From: Deltaproteobacteria bacterium
GTDB lineage: Bacteria; Desulfobacterota; Binatia; UTPRO1
Direction of reading: 5' to 3'
DNA length: 64,000 nt
NCBI GenBank assembly: GCA_016200545.1
Contig: JACQEO010000014.1
Span: 84,472 to 148,471 of the forward strand
How positions within the stretch are numbered: the first letter of the stretch is position 1; each line of letters opens with the position of its first letter. The position numbers and the translations under genes were made by a program. Below the pieces are notes generated by a model that was not told the DNA's origin, did no database searches, and saw only the letters and a list, made by a program, of their open reading frames with translations. Below, piece by piece: positions 26,771 to 35,029 of this stretch.

Positions 26771-28680
26771 AGGCACGAGGGTGCCGACGTTGGACGCTCA
26801 CCCTGCTGATCGCCGCGACGGCGAGTGTTCCGGGCTGTCGACACGCCAAGGTGGGACCGCCGAGCGTGCGCTTCATCGACGTCACCGACGCCGCGGGGAT
26901 CGCGCGTGCCACCGCGACCTACGACGCGACCGTCGGCGACTTCGACGGCGACGGCCGCCTCGACGTATACGTCGGCAATCACGGCACCGGCGCCGTCCTG
27001 CTGCGCAACCTCGGCGACGGTCGCTTCGCCGACGTGCTCGCGACCTCGGGGATCGACCCGGGCGGCGACCAGCACGGCACGGGCTGGACCGACTACGACA
27101 ACGACGGCCGCCTCGACCTCTTCGTCTCGCTCGGCGCGTGGCGCGGGGAGGGAAGGACGAAAACGAACCGGCTCTACCACGGCGAGGGCGACGGGAAGTT
27201 CCGCGATGTCGTCCAGGCCGCCGGCGTCGTCGATCCACTCGGACGCTCGCGCGCGGTCGCGTGGCTCGACTACGATCGCGACGGCTGGCTCGATCTCGTG
27301 ATCGCCAACTTCGCGACCCCGAACCGTCTCTACCGAAACCGTCACGACGGCACGTTCGAGGACGTGTCCGAGGCGACAGGGATCGCCGCGCTCTCCGCGA
27401 CACGCGTCGCCTGGGCGGACTACGACGGCGACGGCTGGCCCGACGTGATCTTCAGCGGCACGCCCTCCGGCATGCGGCTGCTCCATAACGACGGCGGCGT
27501 GCGTTTCACCGACGTCACCGACAGCACGGGCCTCGCCGCGCACCAAGGCTCGATTGCGGGAATGGCGTTCGGCGACTACGACAACGACGGCACCCTCGAT
27601 CTGTACGTGAGCCTCGGCGTCGACTTCAGCGACGTCGTCCTGGAACGACCCGACCACACGGTGAGCTTCGCGTTCTTCGCAAAAGACGAGCCTGCCGGCT
27701 TCGACTTCGAGGCCGGCGACAACGCGGCCGGCATCGACGTCACGCTCTACGAGAACGGTAACCCGGCAAAGGCCGAGGAGATTCATTGCGGCGCCGCGTC
27801 GCCCGCCTCGCACGCCTTCCACTGCGACCCGCCCGCTGCCGTCGCGGTGGCAACGCCGGCGGCGGGGTTCACCCTCTGGCGCGACCCGACGGCCGCACCG
27901 CGCTGCTTGGGGTGCGCGCCGGCGTTCCTCTGGCATCTGCGCTGGTCGGGCGCGGGCGACCACCACCAGACCGGCATCCTCGGCGGCGCCGTACGCCCGA
28001 CGGCCGTCGGGCTCCGCCCGCAATCCGCACGTGGCGGGACGCTTTTCCGCGGCGTCTCCGGGCGTTTCGTGAAGGAGAGCCCGAAGGGCCTCACGCACGA
28101 CGCGAACGGCCAAGGCGTGCAGTGGGCGGATGTGAACGACGACGGATGGCTGGACCTCTACGTCGTCGACAGCGGTGTCGACGGCGCCGGCGGACGGAAT
28201 CGATTGTTCCTGAACGACGGGCGCGGCGGGTTCGTCGTCGCCGACGCGAGTGGCGCGACACCCGAGAGCGGCGCCGGCCGCGGCGCGAGCGCGCACTTCT
28301 TCGACTTCGACGGCGACGGGCGTCTCGACCTCCTGCTCACCAACGGGTGGGGCGCCCCGCCCTTCGACCGCGGCCCCTACCGGCTGCTCCGCAACGCGAC
28401 CAACGGCGGTCATTGGCTCGACGTCGAGCTCGAAGGCATCCGCTCGAATCGGCCGGGGCTCGGCGCGCGCGTCGAACTCGACGCCTGCGGTGCGCACCAG
28501 ATGCGCTACCACAACGGGGGTGCGAGCTACTTTTCTCAGTCCGTCGTTCCACCCCACTTCGGTCTCGGACGGTGCAACGTCGTGAACCTGCTGCGCGTCA
28601 CGTGGCCCTCCGGCACCGTCCAGGAGTTGCACGACGTCGGCACCGATCAGCGCCTGCACGTCCGGGAGGATGCCCGATGA
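26767..28680 (+). CDS. FG-GAP/VCBS repeat lipoprotein with ASPIC/UnbV domain (CRTAC1-like)
   Basis: 637 residues. A lipobox-like signal (SVPGC, near residue 24) predicts a lipoprotein. At least seven calcium-binding repeat loops follow, for example DFDGDGRLDVYV, DYDNDGRLDLFV, DYDRDGWLDLVI, DYDGDGWPDVIF and DVNDDGWLDLYV, as in beta-propeller FG-GAP proteins. The C-terminus has the ASPIC/UnbV block (GLGARVELDACG, NGGASYFSQ, LLRVTWPSGTVQ). Such proteins are exported and often bind surface polysaccharide. An insert at residues ~300-420 interrupts the repeats and contains a Cys-rich stretch. It overlaps both neighbours by 4 bp. Confidence 0.88.
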   Translation: MKARGCRRWTLTLLIAATASVPGCRHAKVGPPSVRFIDVTDAAGIARATATYDATVGDFDGDGRLDVYVGNHGTGAVLLRNLGDGRFADVLATSGIDPGGDQHGTGWTDYDNDGRLDLFVSLGAWRGEGRTKTNRLYHGEGDGKFRDVVQAAGVVDPLGRSRAVAWLDYDRDGWLDLVIANFATPNRLYRNRHDGTFEDVSEATGIAALSATRVAWADYDGDGWPDVIFSGTPSGMRLLHNDGGVRFTDVTDSTGLAAHQGSIAGMAFGDYDNDGTLDLYVSLGVDFSDVVLERPDHTVSFAFFAKDEPAGFDFEAGDNAAGIDVTLYENGNPAKAEEIHCGAASPASHAFHCDPPAAVAVATPAAGFTLWRDPTAAPRCLGCAPAFLWHLRWSGAGDHHQTGILGGAVRPTAVGLRPQSARGGTLFRGVSGRFVKESPKGLTHDANGQGVQWADVNDDGWLDLYVVDSGVDGAGGRNRLFLNDGRGGFVVADASGATPESGAGRGASAHFFDFDGDGRLDLLLTNGWGAPPFDRGPYRLLRNATNGGHWLDVELEGIRSNRPGLGARVELDACGAHQMRYHNGGASYFSQSVVPPHFGLGRCNVVNLLRVTWPSGTVQELHDVGTDQRLHVREDAR

Positions 28681-29999
28681 GCCTCGAGAACGCGCGTGCC
28701 CGCGTCGCGGCCACGCTCTGCGTCCTCGCGGCGCTCGCCGCCTGCCATCACCACACGACACACTACGTCCCGCCGCGCGACGTGGTGTTGATCGTCATCG
28801 ACACGCTGCGCGCCGATCACGTCTCGCTGTACGGCTATCCCCGCGAGACCGCACCCAACCTGGCGCGCTTTGCGCGTGAGGCCGTCACGTACGACGACGC
28901 GATCTCGCCGGGAACGTGGACGACTCCGTCGCACGGCTCGCTGTTCACCGGGCGCTGGCCGTCCTATCACGGCGCCGAGCGGGTGGCGGGCGACCGCACC
29001 CTCGTTACGCCGATCAATCCAGAGGTGCCGACCCTCGCGGAGCTGTTGCGCCCGCACGGCTTCCATACCGCGGCGTTCGTCGCCAACAGCGCCTACGTCG
29101 CCCGGGTCCTCGGATTCGATCGCGGCTTCGACGAGTTCTTCGATCGCGATCTCAACGTCGCGCGCCAGGTCCGCAACGCGCTGGGCGGCTGGCTCGTCGG
29201 CCATCGCGAGCACGCCTTCATCTTCATGAACATCCTCGATCCGCACGAGCCGTACGACCCGCCGCCACCCTTCGACACCCGCTTCCCCGGCAAGCACGCG
29301 GAGTACGGCACGACGCTCACGACGCTCGTTTTCGGCGGCATCAGGCCGACGCCGGACATGCTGACGCACTTCGTCTCCCAGTACGACGGCGAGATCGCGT
29401 TCACCGACACCGTCCTCGCCGACATCTTCGGCGATCTCCGCTCGAGCGGCCGCTACGACGACGCGCTCGTGGTCGTCACGTCCGACCACGGCGAGATGTT
29501 CGGCGAGCACGGCTTGGCCGGCCACGGCCATTTTCCCTACGAACCGCTCGTCCACGTACCGCTGCTGGTGAAGTATCCTCGCGGCTGGCGCGGCGGCGAG
29601 CGCGTGACCCGCCGCGTGTCGACGCTCGGGGTGTTCGCGACGATTCTCGCCAGCGTAGGCGTCCCGCCCCCCGCCGACGTCCAATCGATTCCCCTCGACG
29701 AGCCCCATCCGGTGTGGGTCGAGGACGTCGCGCCGGGTGGCATCCGCGTCCGCGCCGGCTACGACGGCGCCCGCAAGCTCGTGCGCACGACCACCGATCA
29801 CGGCGACGTCGACATGCTGTTCGATCTGGCGCGCGACGGCGACGAGACGCACGCGATCACCGAGGCGAACGCGTCAGCCGAGCTGCACACCGCGCTGGCG
29901 GCCTTCAGCGCCGCCCCGCGCCCGGTGAACCGCGGAACGACCCCGGTAGTCGATCCGGAGCGCGAGTTCAAGCTACGGGCGCTCGGGTACCTCCAATGA
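28677..29999 (+). CDS. Sulfatase-like lipoprotein of the alkaline phosphatase superfamily, Thr at the nucleophile site
   Basis: 440 residues with a lipobox (LAAC, Cys23). The N-terminal metal motif is VLIVIDTLRADH (Asp42). The sulfatase consensus C/S-x-P-S-R is replaced by TTPSHGSLFTG, with Thr82 in place of the formylglycine precursor and His86 in place of Arg. TSDHGEMFGEHG provides the second metal site. Thr nucleophiles occur in phosphoglycerol and phosphoethanolamine transferases of this superfamily, so phosphoryl rather than sulfuryl chemistry is likely. It is the last gene of the overlapping plus-strand run and overlaps the convergent GH39-like gene by 27 bp. Confidence 0.87.
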   Translation: MSLENARARVAATLCVLAALAACHHHTTHYVPPRDVVLIVIDTLRADHVSLYGYPRETAPNLARFAREAVTYDDAISPGTWTTPSHGSLFTGRWPSYHGAERVAGDRTLVTPINPEVPTLAELLRPHGFHTAAFVANSAYVARVLGFDRGFDEFFDRDLNVARQVRNALGGWLVGHREHAFIFMNILDPHEPYDPPPPFDTRFPGKHAEYGTTLTTLVFGGIRPTPDMLTHFVSQYDGEIAFTDTVLADIFGDLRSSGRYDDALVVVTSDHGEMFGEHGLAGHGHFPYEPLVHVPLLVKYPRGWRGGERVTRRVSTLGVFATILASVGVPPPADVQSIPLDEPHPVWVEDVAPGGIRVRAGYDGARKLVRTTTDHGDVDMLFDLARDGDETHAITEANASAELHTALAAFSAAPRPVNRGTTPVVDPEREFKLRALGYLQ

Positions 30000-32381
30000 G
30001 CGCGCGTCACTCGCGGTCGCCTCGATGAGGAACACGTCGGCGCCGCCCATCTCGAGGCGTACGCGCGCGGTGGCGATGAGCTCGCGCATGGCGAGCGGCG
30101 GCACGGTCGGTGCGCCGCGGACGCGGAGCGCGGAGCGCGACGACGAAACGGCCAACGCCTCGCCCGTCTCGGGAAGGCGCTGTGCGGCGTCGCCGAGCAC
30201 GCGCAGCCGCCATACTCGCCCGCGCGCCGCCGGCAACCGCAGCTCCACCGGCAACATCTGCGCCTCCGCGATCAATCGCGCGTCGCTCGACGGAAACCGC
30301 GGATAGCGCCAGACGGCGACGCGAAACTCGCGTCCATCGTCCGAAGACGACCAGAGCGCCCCGATGCGATCGGCGTGGTGCGACGCGAGGCGCACGGACA
30401 ACGACTGCGGTGGGTCCACCTCGTCGCGCGTGATCGCGATCTCGTTCGTCGAGCTCACACGATAGTCGACGGCGTGGGCCACGTAGCTCGCGAAGAAATA
30501 CGGGGCGAAGCCGTGTCCCGTGTAGGTCGACACCCAGGGGCTGGCACGATCGATGCCTTGCTCGACGAGGAGCGCCAACATCTCGGCGCGCCACGCGGTC
30601 GCCCACCGCGTCTCGTCGATCGTGCCGGCGCCGGCGCGCTCGAAGACGGAGGCAATGACGGGATGCAACCCGATCTCGTCGAAACGCACCGGCAGCGACG
30701 TACCGGGAAACTCCGCCTCGAGGAGCGTCCGCACCGGCGCGATCTTGGCGGTGGCGAATGCCTCGAGGGTGAGCTGCGGCGTGTCGTAGATATTGAACGC
30801 GAAACCGGACCACGGCGGCAAGGGCTCTGCGGCACGCTCGAACTCGCGATGTAGCGCCCGCAGAAAAACGGGGAGGTTGTTCACGACCGGGTCGGGCGCG
30901 TCCGGCTCAGCGACCCAAGGCCCGAGATGGACTTGGCCGGGCCCGACGTAGGGCTTCATCGCCTGCCACGTCCAGAAATACTGACGCGCGTAGTCCGCGG
31001 CGTCGCCCTGGTACCCGAAGCGTCGAACCGTGCCGTCGGCGTCGGTCCAGCGGCAGTTGGGTTCGTTGAAGAACGAAACGTGCGCCCGCGCGAACCACGG
31101 ACGTTCGGTGAGGTGCTGGAATAGTTTCTGGACGTACTCCTTCCAGCCGACCTCGTCGACGACGGGCATCTCGTTGAAGTGATACGTCGCGTAGTGACCG
31201 CGGTGCGCGGTGAACGTCTCTGGAGCGCCGGCGAGATTCACGTGCAGCCCCATCTCGGATCCGCCGAGCGCGTCGAGAAGGCGATCGAAGGACGTCCAAT
31301 CGAATCGCGAGCGGAGTGGACGCCCCTCCCATTCCGCACCGTCGTGGAAGAACTCGTACGTACGCGCCAGGGGTGTCTCCCACGAGCCGTCGAACGTGGG
31401 GTTCTTCCCCATCTGTCCATCGTAGTCGCGTTCCAGGGTCGGACCCCAGTTCGCGCCGAGCGCGGAGAACAATCGCACCGAGGTGAGCCACGGGAAGGTA
31501 CGCGCCAGCCAACGCATCGAGTCGTAGGTGACCGGGTCGTTGCGGAAGACCGAGTAGGGCTTGAAAAGATTCACCTCGGACCATGGCACGGGCGTGAGCC
31601 TCCGAGCGCGTACGTCCGGCTGCGTCACGTCGAGGACGGTCTCGCTCGGAGCCTTCAGCCGCACGCGAGGATCCGCCCACAAGAGCCAGTCCCCCGCCGC
31701 GTCGCCGGTTTCGCGCGCCGCGAACACGATCCAGACCGTCGTCCCCGCGTACGGCGCGAGATCGACCCGCACCTCACGCCATGCCGTACCGGCACCGGGC
31801 CCGAGGCGCGCGAACGGGATCGGCGCCGCGTCGGGATCGGCGCCGCCGGCGACGACGCCGGCGCCGAAGTCGATGCCGTCACTCAGCGCCCCGACTTTCC
31901 CTTCGAGCGCCACCCACGCCACCAGCTCGCAGTCGCTCGCGGCGGGGATCGCCACCTTGAAGCTCGCGCGACTCGCGAGTCCGTCACTCGACGGCAACAG
32001 CAGCAGCGCGCGATGCGCGTCCCCCTGCAATACGACGAGATCCGCGAACTGCTGGAAGCTCGACCGCTCGCCCGGCCACAACACTTGACGGACGTGCGCG
32101 GAACGCCACGCCTGATGGAGGTCGAGATCGGCACCGGCCCGCTCCGACGGCGCGGGCAGCACGGGCGTTTCGGCGAGGCTCAAAGTCGGCACGGTCAGCG
32201 CGGCGGGAGCGGCGGGCGGGGGCGCCGCGAGCGGCGTCGATGCTGGCGGTGTTGGCGCGAGCGGCAGCGACGTGCCGGTCTCCGCCACACCCGCGCGCCC
32301 GCCGCCACCGACGCAGACGGCGACGATCGCCAGGACGAGGGCGCGCCGCGCCGTCGACCGATTCGAACAGGCGCGCATCAC
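29973..32381 (-). CDS. GH39-like glycoside hydrolase, exported
   Basis: 802 residues with an N-terminal hydrophobic signal and a Pro/Ala-rich linker to about residue 80. A jelly-roll-type domain comes first (~85-250). A TIM-barrel glycosidase domain follows, with LFSALGANWGPT, the acid/base motif SFFNEPN (about residue 438) and a probable nucleophile in VRFDEIGLHP (about residue 567). A C-terminal beta domain completes it. This is the clan A arrangement of beta-xylosidases and iduronidases (GH39). It would cleave glycosidic bonds of an extracellular or periplasmic polysaccharide. A substrate from the adjacent polysaccharide locus is likely but unproven. Confidence 0.8.
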   Translation of the reverse strand: MMRACSNRSTARRALVLAIVAVCVGGGGRAGVAETGTSLPLAPTPPASTPLAAPPPAAPAALTVPTLSLAETPVLPAPSERAGADLDLHQAWRSAHVRQVLWPGERSSFQQFADLVVLQGDAHRALLLLPSSDGLASRASFKVAIPAASDCELVAWVALEGKVGALSDGIDFGAGVVAGGADPDAAPIPFARLGPGAGTAWREVRVDLAPYAGTTVWIVFAARETGDAAGDWLLWADPRVRLKAPSETVLDVTQPDVRARRLTPVPWSEVNLFKPYSVFRNDPVTYDSMRWLARTFPWLTSVRLFSALGANWGPTLERDYDGQMGKNPTFDGSWETPLARTYEFFHDGAEWEGRPLRSRFDWTSFDRLLDALGGSEMGLHVNLAGAPETFTAHRGHYATYHFNEMPVVDEVGWKEYVQKLFQHLTERPWFARAHVSFFNEPNCRWTDADGTVRRFGYQGDAADYARQYFWTWQAMKPYVGPGQVHLGPWVAEPDAPDPVVNNLPVFLRALHREFERAAEPLPPWSGFAFNIYDTPQLTLEAFATAKIAPVRTLLEAEFPGTSLPVRFDEIGLHPVIASVFERAGAGTIDETRWATAWRAEMLALLVEQGIDRASPWVSTYTGHGFAPYFFASYVAHAVDYRVSSTNEIAITRDEVDPPQSLSVRLASHHADRIGALWSSSDDGREFRVAVWRYPRFPSSDARLIAEAQMLPVELRLPAARGRVWRLRVLGDAAQRLPETGEALAVSSSRSALRVRGAPTVPPLAMRELIATARVRLEMGGADVFLIEATASDARSLEVPERP

Positions 32382-32417
32382 CCGGGGACGAGGGGACGCG
32401 ATCGCGGCACCATCGTG

Positions 32418-33770
32418 CTAGCGGAGATATCCGAGCGCGCGCAGCTTCGCCTCGCGCTCCGGGTCGATGACGGGGGACGCGGCCGCGCGCGCCGGGCGAA
32501 GCACGCTCGCGAACGCGAGGAGCGTCGCGCGCAGGTGATCATCCGAAGCGTTCGTCGGGTGGAGCTCCGCGGGATCCTTGGCCAGGTCATACGACACTCG
32601 CGTGCGCCCGTCCCCGTCGCCGGTGACGACAAGCTTCTCCGGCCCATCGTAGCCGACGCGCACGCGCTCACCCTCATAGGTGATGTCCTCGGCCCACACC
32701 GCATGCGGCTCGTCGAGCGCGCGCGCGTCTGCTTCCGGCGGCATCGGCACACCCGCCGTCTCGAGGATCATCGCGAACACACCGAGCGTCGATACGCGGC
32801 GGCGCACGCGCTCGCCGCGCCGGCGCCCGCCCGGCAGCTTCACCACGAGCGGTACGTGCAACAGCTCCTCGTAGGGCGCGACGCCGTGACCGGCGAGCCC
32901 GTGCTCGCCGAGGATCTCGCCGTGGTCGGAGGTGACGATGATCAGCGCATCGTCGTAGCGGCCACGACGCTTCAGCTCGGCGATGATGCGCGCGAGCATC
33001 TCGTCGGTATAGGCGATCTCGCCGTCGTACTGCGAGACGAAATGCGCGCGCATCTCCGGCGTCACCGCCGTTCCACCGTACACGAGCGTCGTCATCGTCG
33101 TGCCGTACTCCGCGCGCTTGCCGGGAAAGCGGGTATCGAAGGGCGGCGGCGGCTCGTACGGCTCGTGCGGATCGAGGATGTTCAAGAAGAGGAAGACGCG
33201 TTCGCCATCCGGCGGCAGCCAGCGGCGCACGGCGTCCGCAACCTCCCCAGCCACGTTCAGATCGCGGTCGAAGAATTCCGCGAAGCCGCGGGCGAATCCG
33301 AGGACACGCGCCACGTAGGCGGTGTTCGCGACGAACGCCGCGGTGCGAAACCCCACGGCGCCGAGGAACTCGGCGAGCGTCGGCACGTCGCCGAGAAGGG
33401 GCGTCGCGAGATTGTGATCGCTCGCGATGCGCTCGGCGCCGTGGAACGACGGCCAGCGACCGGTGAAGAGCGAGCCGTGCGCCGGAACCGTCCACGTCGC
33501 CGGCGAGATCGCGTGCGTGTAGGTGACGGCCTCGCGCGCGAACACGTCCAGATGAGGTGTCGTGCGCCGCGGATAGCCGTACAGAGAGATATGGTCGGCA
33601 CGGAGCGTATCGACGACGATGAGTACGACGTCGCCCGGCCGCCGCGCGCGCGGCGCCGCCTCCGCAATCGCCAGGATGACGATCGCAAGCGCCACGAGGC
33701 AGCGCGCGAGCCCGGCACGGACGCGGCTGCCGGGGCGGTCGACGACGGCTGACGTGCGCGCGCTGGTCAC
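32418..33770 (-). CDS. Second sulfatase-like alkaline phosphatase superfamily protein, Thr at the nucleophile site
   Basis: 450 residues with one N-terminal hydrophobic segment (residues ~20-40) but no lipobox. It is closely similar in sequence to the protein at 28677 across its whole length: VVDTLRADHISLYGYPR, TVPAHGSLFTG, VANTAYVARVLGFARG, TSDHGEILGEHG, and the ending EREAKLRALGYLR. The nucleophile position is Thr94 and the consensus arginine is again His98. It follows the GH39-like gene's upstream end on the same strand with 36 bp between. The two copies probably arose by duplication and now sit on opposite strands on either side of the GH39-like gene. Confidence 0.87.
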   Translation of the reverse strand: MTSARTSAVVDRPGSRVRAGLARCLVALAIVILAIAEAAPRARRPGDVVLIVVDTLRADHISLYGYPRRTTPHLDVFAREAVTYTHAISPATWTVPAHGSLFTGRWPSFHGAERIASDHNLATPLLGDVPTLAEFLGAVGFRTAAFVANTAYVARVLGFARGFAEFFDRDLNVAGEVADAVRRWLPPDGERVFLFLNILDPHEPYEPPPPFDTRFPGKRAEYGTTMTTLVYGGTAVTPEMRAHFVSQYDGEIAYTDEMLARIIAELKRRGRYDDALIIVTSDHGEILGEHGLAGHGVAPYEELLHVPLVVKLPGGRRRGERVRRRVSTLGVFAMILETAGVPMPPEADARALDEPHAVWAEDITYEGERVRVGYDGPEKLVVTGDGDGRTRVSYDLAKDPAELHPTNASDDHLRATLLAFASVLRPARAAASPVIDPEREAKLRALGYLR

Positions 33771-33890
33771 GAGATTTCAAGCGACGACGCTCGCACATCG
33801 CATTGCGCGCAACGGATATCAAGCGACGCGCGAGATCGAAGTACGGACCATTGCGAACCGAAATCGACTACGCCATACGCACTAAGACAC

Positions 33891-34766
33891 ATGTATCTCC
33901 ATCGCTGCACGACGTCTGAAGAGTATGCTCTCCTGATCAACAGCCCGGCGTTCGCGACGCGCTGGATGATCGAGCACCACCTCGCCCGGACCCACGCTGG
34001 ACCGGGGCCGATCAGGATCCCCGGCTTCTGCACCGTCTGCCAGCAAGCGGTCGACTTCACCGCGTCATACGACAACGCGTGGCGCGCGCCCGATGGCGTG
34101 TCGATTCCGAACTGGCGCGACTACCTGCGGTGCCCGACCTGCACGATGAACGGGCGCCAGCGCCTGATCGTGCAACTCATCGTCGAATGGGTCATGAGCC
34201 TCCCTCAACGTGAGCTCGTCACGATCTACATGATGGAGCAGATCTCGCCGCTCTATCGATGGGCAACGACGACGTTTCCACGGATCCGATGGATCGGAAG
34301 CGAGTATTTGGGGCCAAATTGTGCTCCGCCGTCGCAACCCGGCGACATCAGGCACGAGGACGCAGAGGCGCTCACGCTCGCGTCCGAGAGCGTCGACCTC
34401 GTCATCAGTTGCGACGTGCTCGAGCACGTGAATGATCCACAGCGTGCACTCACCGAGGCGTCGCGAATCCTGCGTCCCGGTGGCCGCGCTCTCCTCACCT
34501 TCCCCATGGACCCCAACACGCCGTTCAACCAACGTCGGGCAACCCTCATCGACGGACGCCCGCATCACCTTCTGCCTCCGATCTACCATGGCAATCCTCT
34601 GTCCGAGGAGGGATCACTCGTCTTCACCGATTTCGGTTGGGAAGTTCTCGCTCAGCTCCGTGCCGCCGGCTTCGACGACGCGACGCTGAACGTCTACTGG
34701 GCCTACGAGCTCGGCTACCTCGGGGTCCAGTTTTACTTCTTGGGGCACAAGTCCAGCCTGCGCTGA
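33891..34766 (+). CDS. SAM-dependent methyltransferase with N-terminal zinc-binding cysteines
   Basis: 291 residues. Two cysteine pairs (Cys47/Cys50 in FCTVC and Cys81/Cys84 in RCPTC) suggest a structural zinc site. The Rossmann methyltransferase region has DLVISCDVLEHVNDP (motif II-like) and LRPGGRALLTFPM (post-II). The glycine-rich motif I is weak (WIGSEYLG). Methyltransferases of this layout occur in polysaccharide loci. Base composition is visibly lower in GC than that of its neighbours, with more varied third positions, which suggests recent acquisition. The polysaccharide deacetylase remnant starts right after it. Confidence 0.83.
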   Translation: MYLHRCTTSEEYALLINSPAFATRWMIEHHLARTHAGPGPIRIPGFCTVCQQAVDFTASYDNAWRAPDGVSIPNWRDYLRCPTCTMNGRQRLIVQLIVEWVMSLPQRELVTIYMMEQISPLYRWATTTFPRIRWIGSEYLGPNCAPPSQPGDIRHEDAEALTLASESVDLVISCDVLEHVNDPQRALTEASRILRPGGRALLTFPMDPNTPFNQRRATLIDGRPHHLLPPIYHGNPLSEEGSLVFTDFGWEVLAQLRAAGFDDATLNVYWAYELGYLGVQFYFLGHKSSLR

Positions 34767-34771
34767 GCGAT

Positions 34772-34999
34772 CTCGGAATCGAACGCTTCCGCAGTCGCGC
34801 GATCGCCGCCTTCGACGCCGTGATCCCGTTCGCCGACCGGGATCGCTACGAGTCGCGCGTCGCGCGCAACATCGACGCGGTGCTCGCGCTGCTCGTGGAG
34901 TCGGGCTACCGCGGCACCTTCTTCGTGCTCACACGGAACGCCGAGCACCATCCCGAGATCGTCCGCCGCATCGCCGACACGACGACGGCGTCTCAGTAG
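34772..34999 (+). pseudogene. Polysaccharide deacetylase remnant
   Basis: Reading through this stretch gives DRDRYESRVARNIDAVLALL, then YRGTFFVLTRNAEHHPEIVRRIAD, then a stop after a short unrelated tail. The pattern DRYESRV-N...LL...GTFFVL..AE.HPE-VRRIAD is the internal part of NodB-type exopolysaccharide deacetylases. The N-terminal metal-binding Asp motif and everything after the GHE motif are missing, and there is no start codon of its own. It is probably a decayed gene of the adjacent polysaccharide locus. Confidence 0.7.
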
Positions 35000-35029
35000 G
35001 GGCGCCGCCTGACGACGAGTCGCGTCCGC

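Noticed and set aside
28677..29999. Calling this protein a true sulfatase
   Set aside because: The formylglycine precursor residue and the following Arg are absent (T-T-P-S-H), so only superfamily membership is claimed.
31179..33752. 857-residue plus-strand frame opposite the GH39-like and sulfatase-like genes
   Set aside because: The minus strand has signal peptides and active-site motifs; the plus frame has none.
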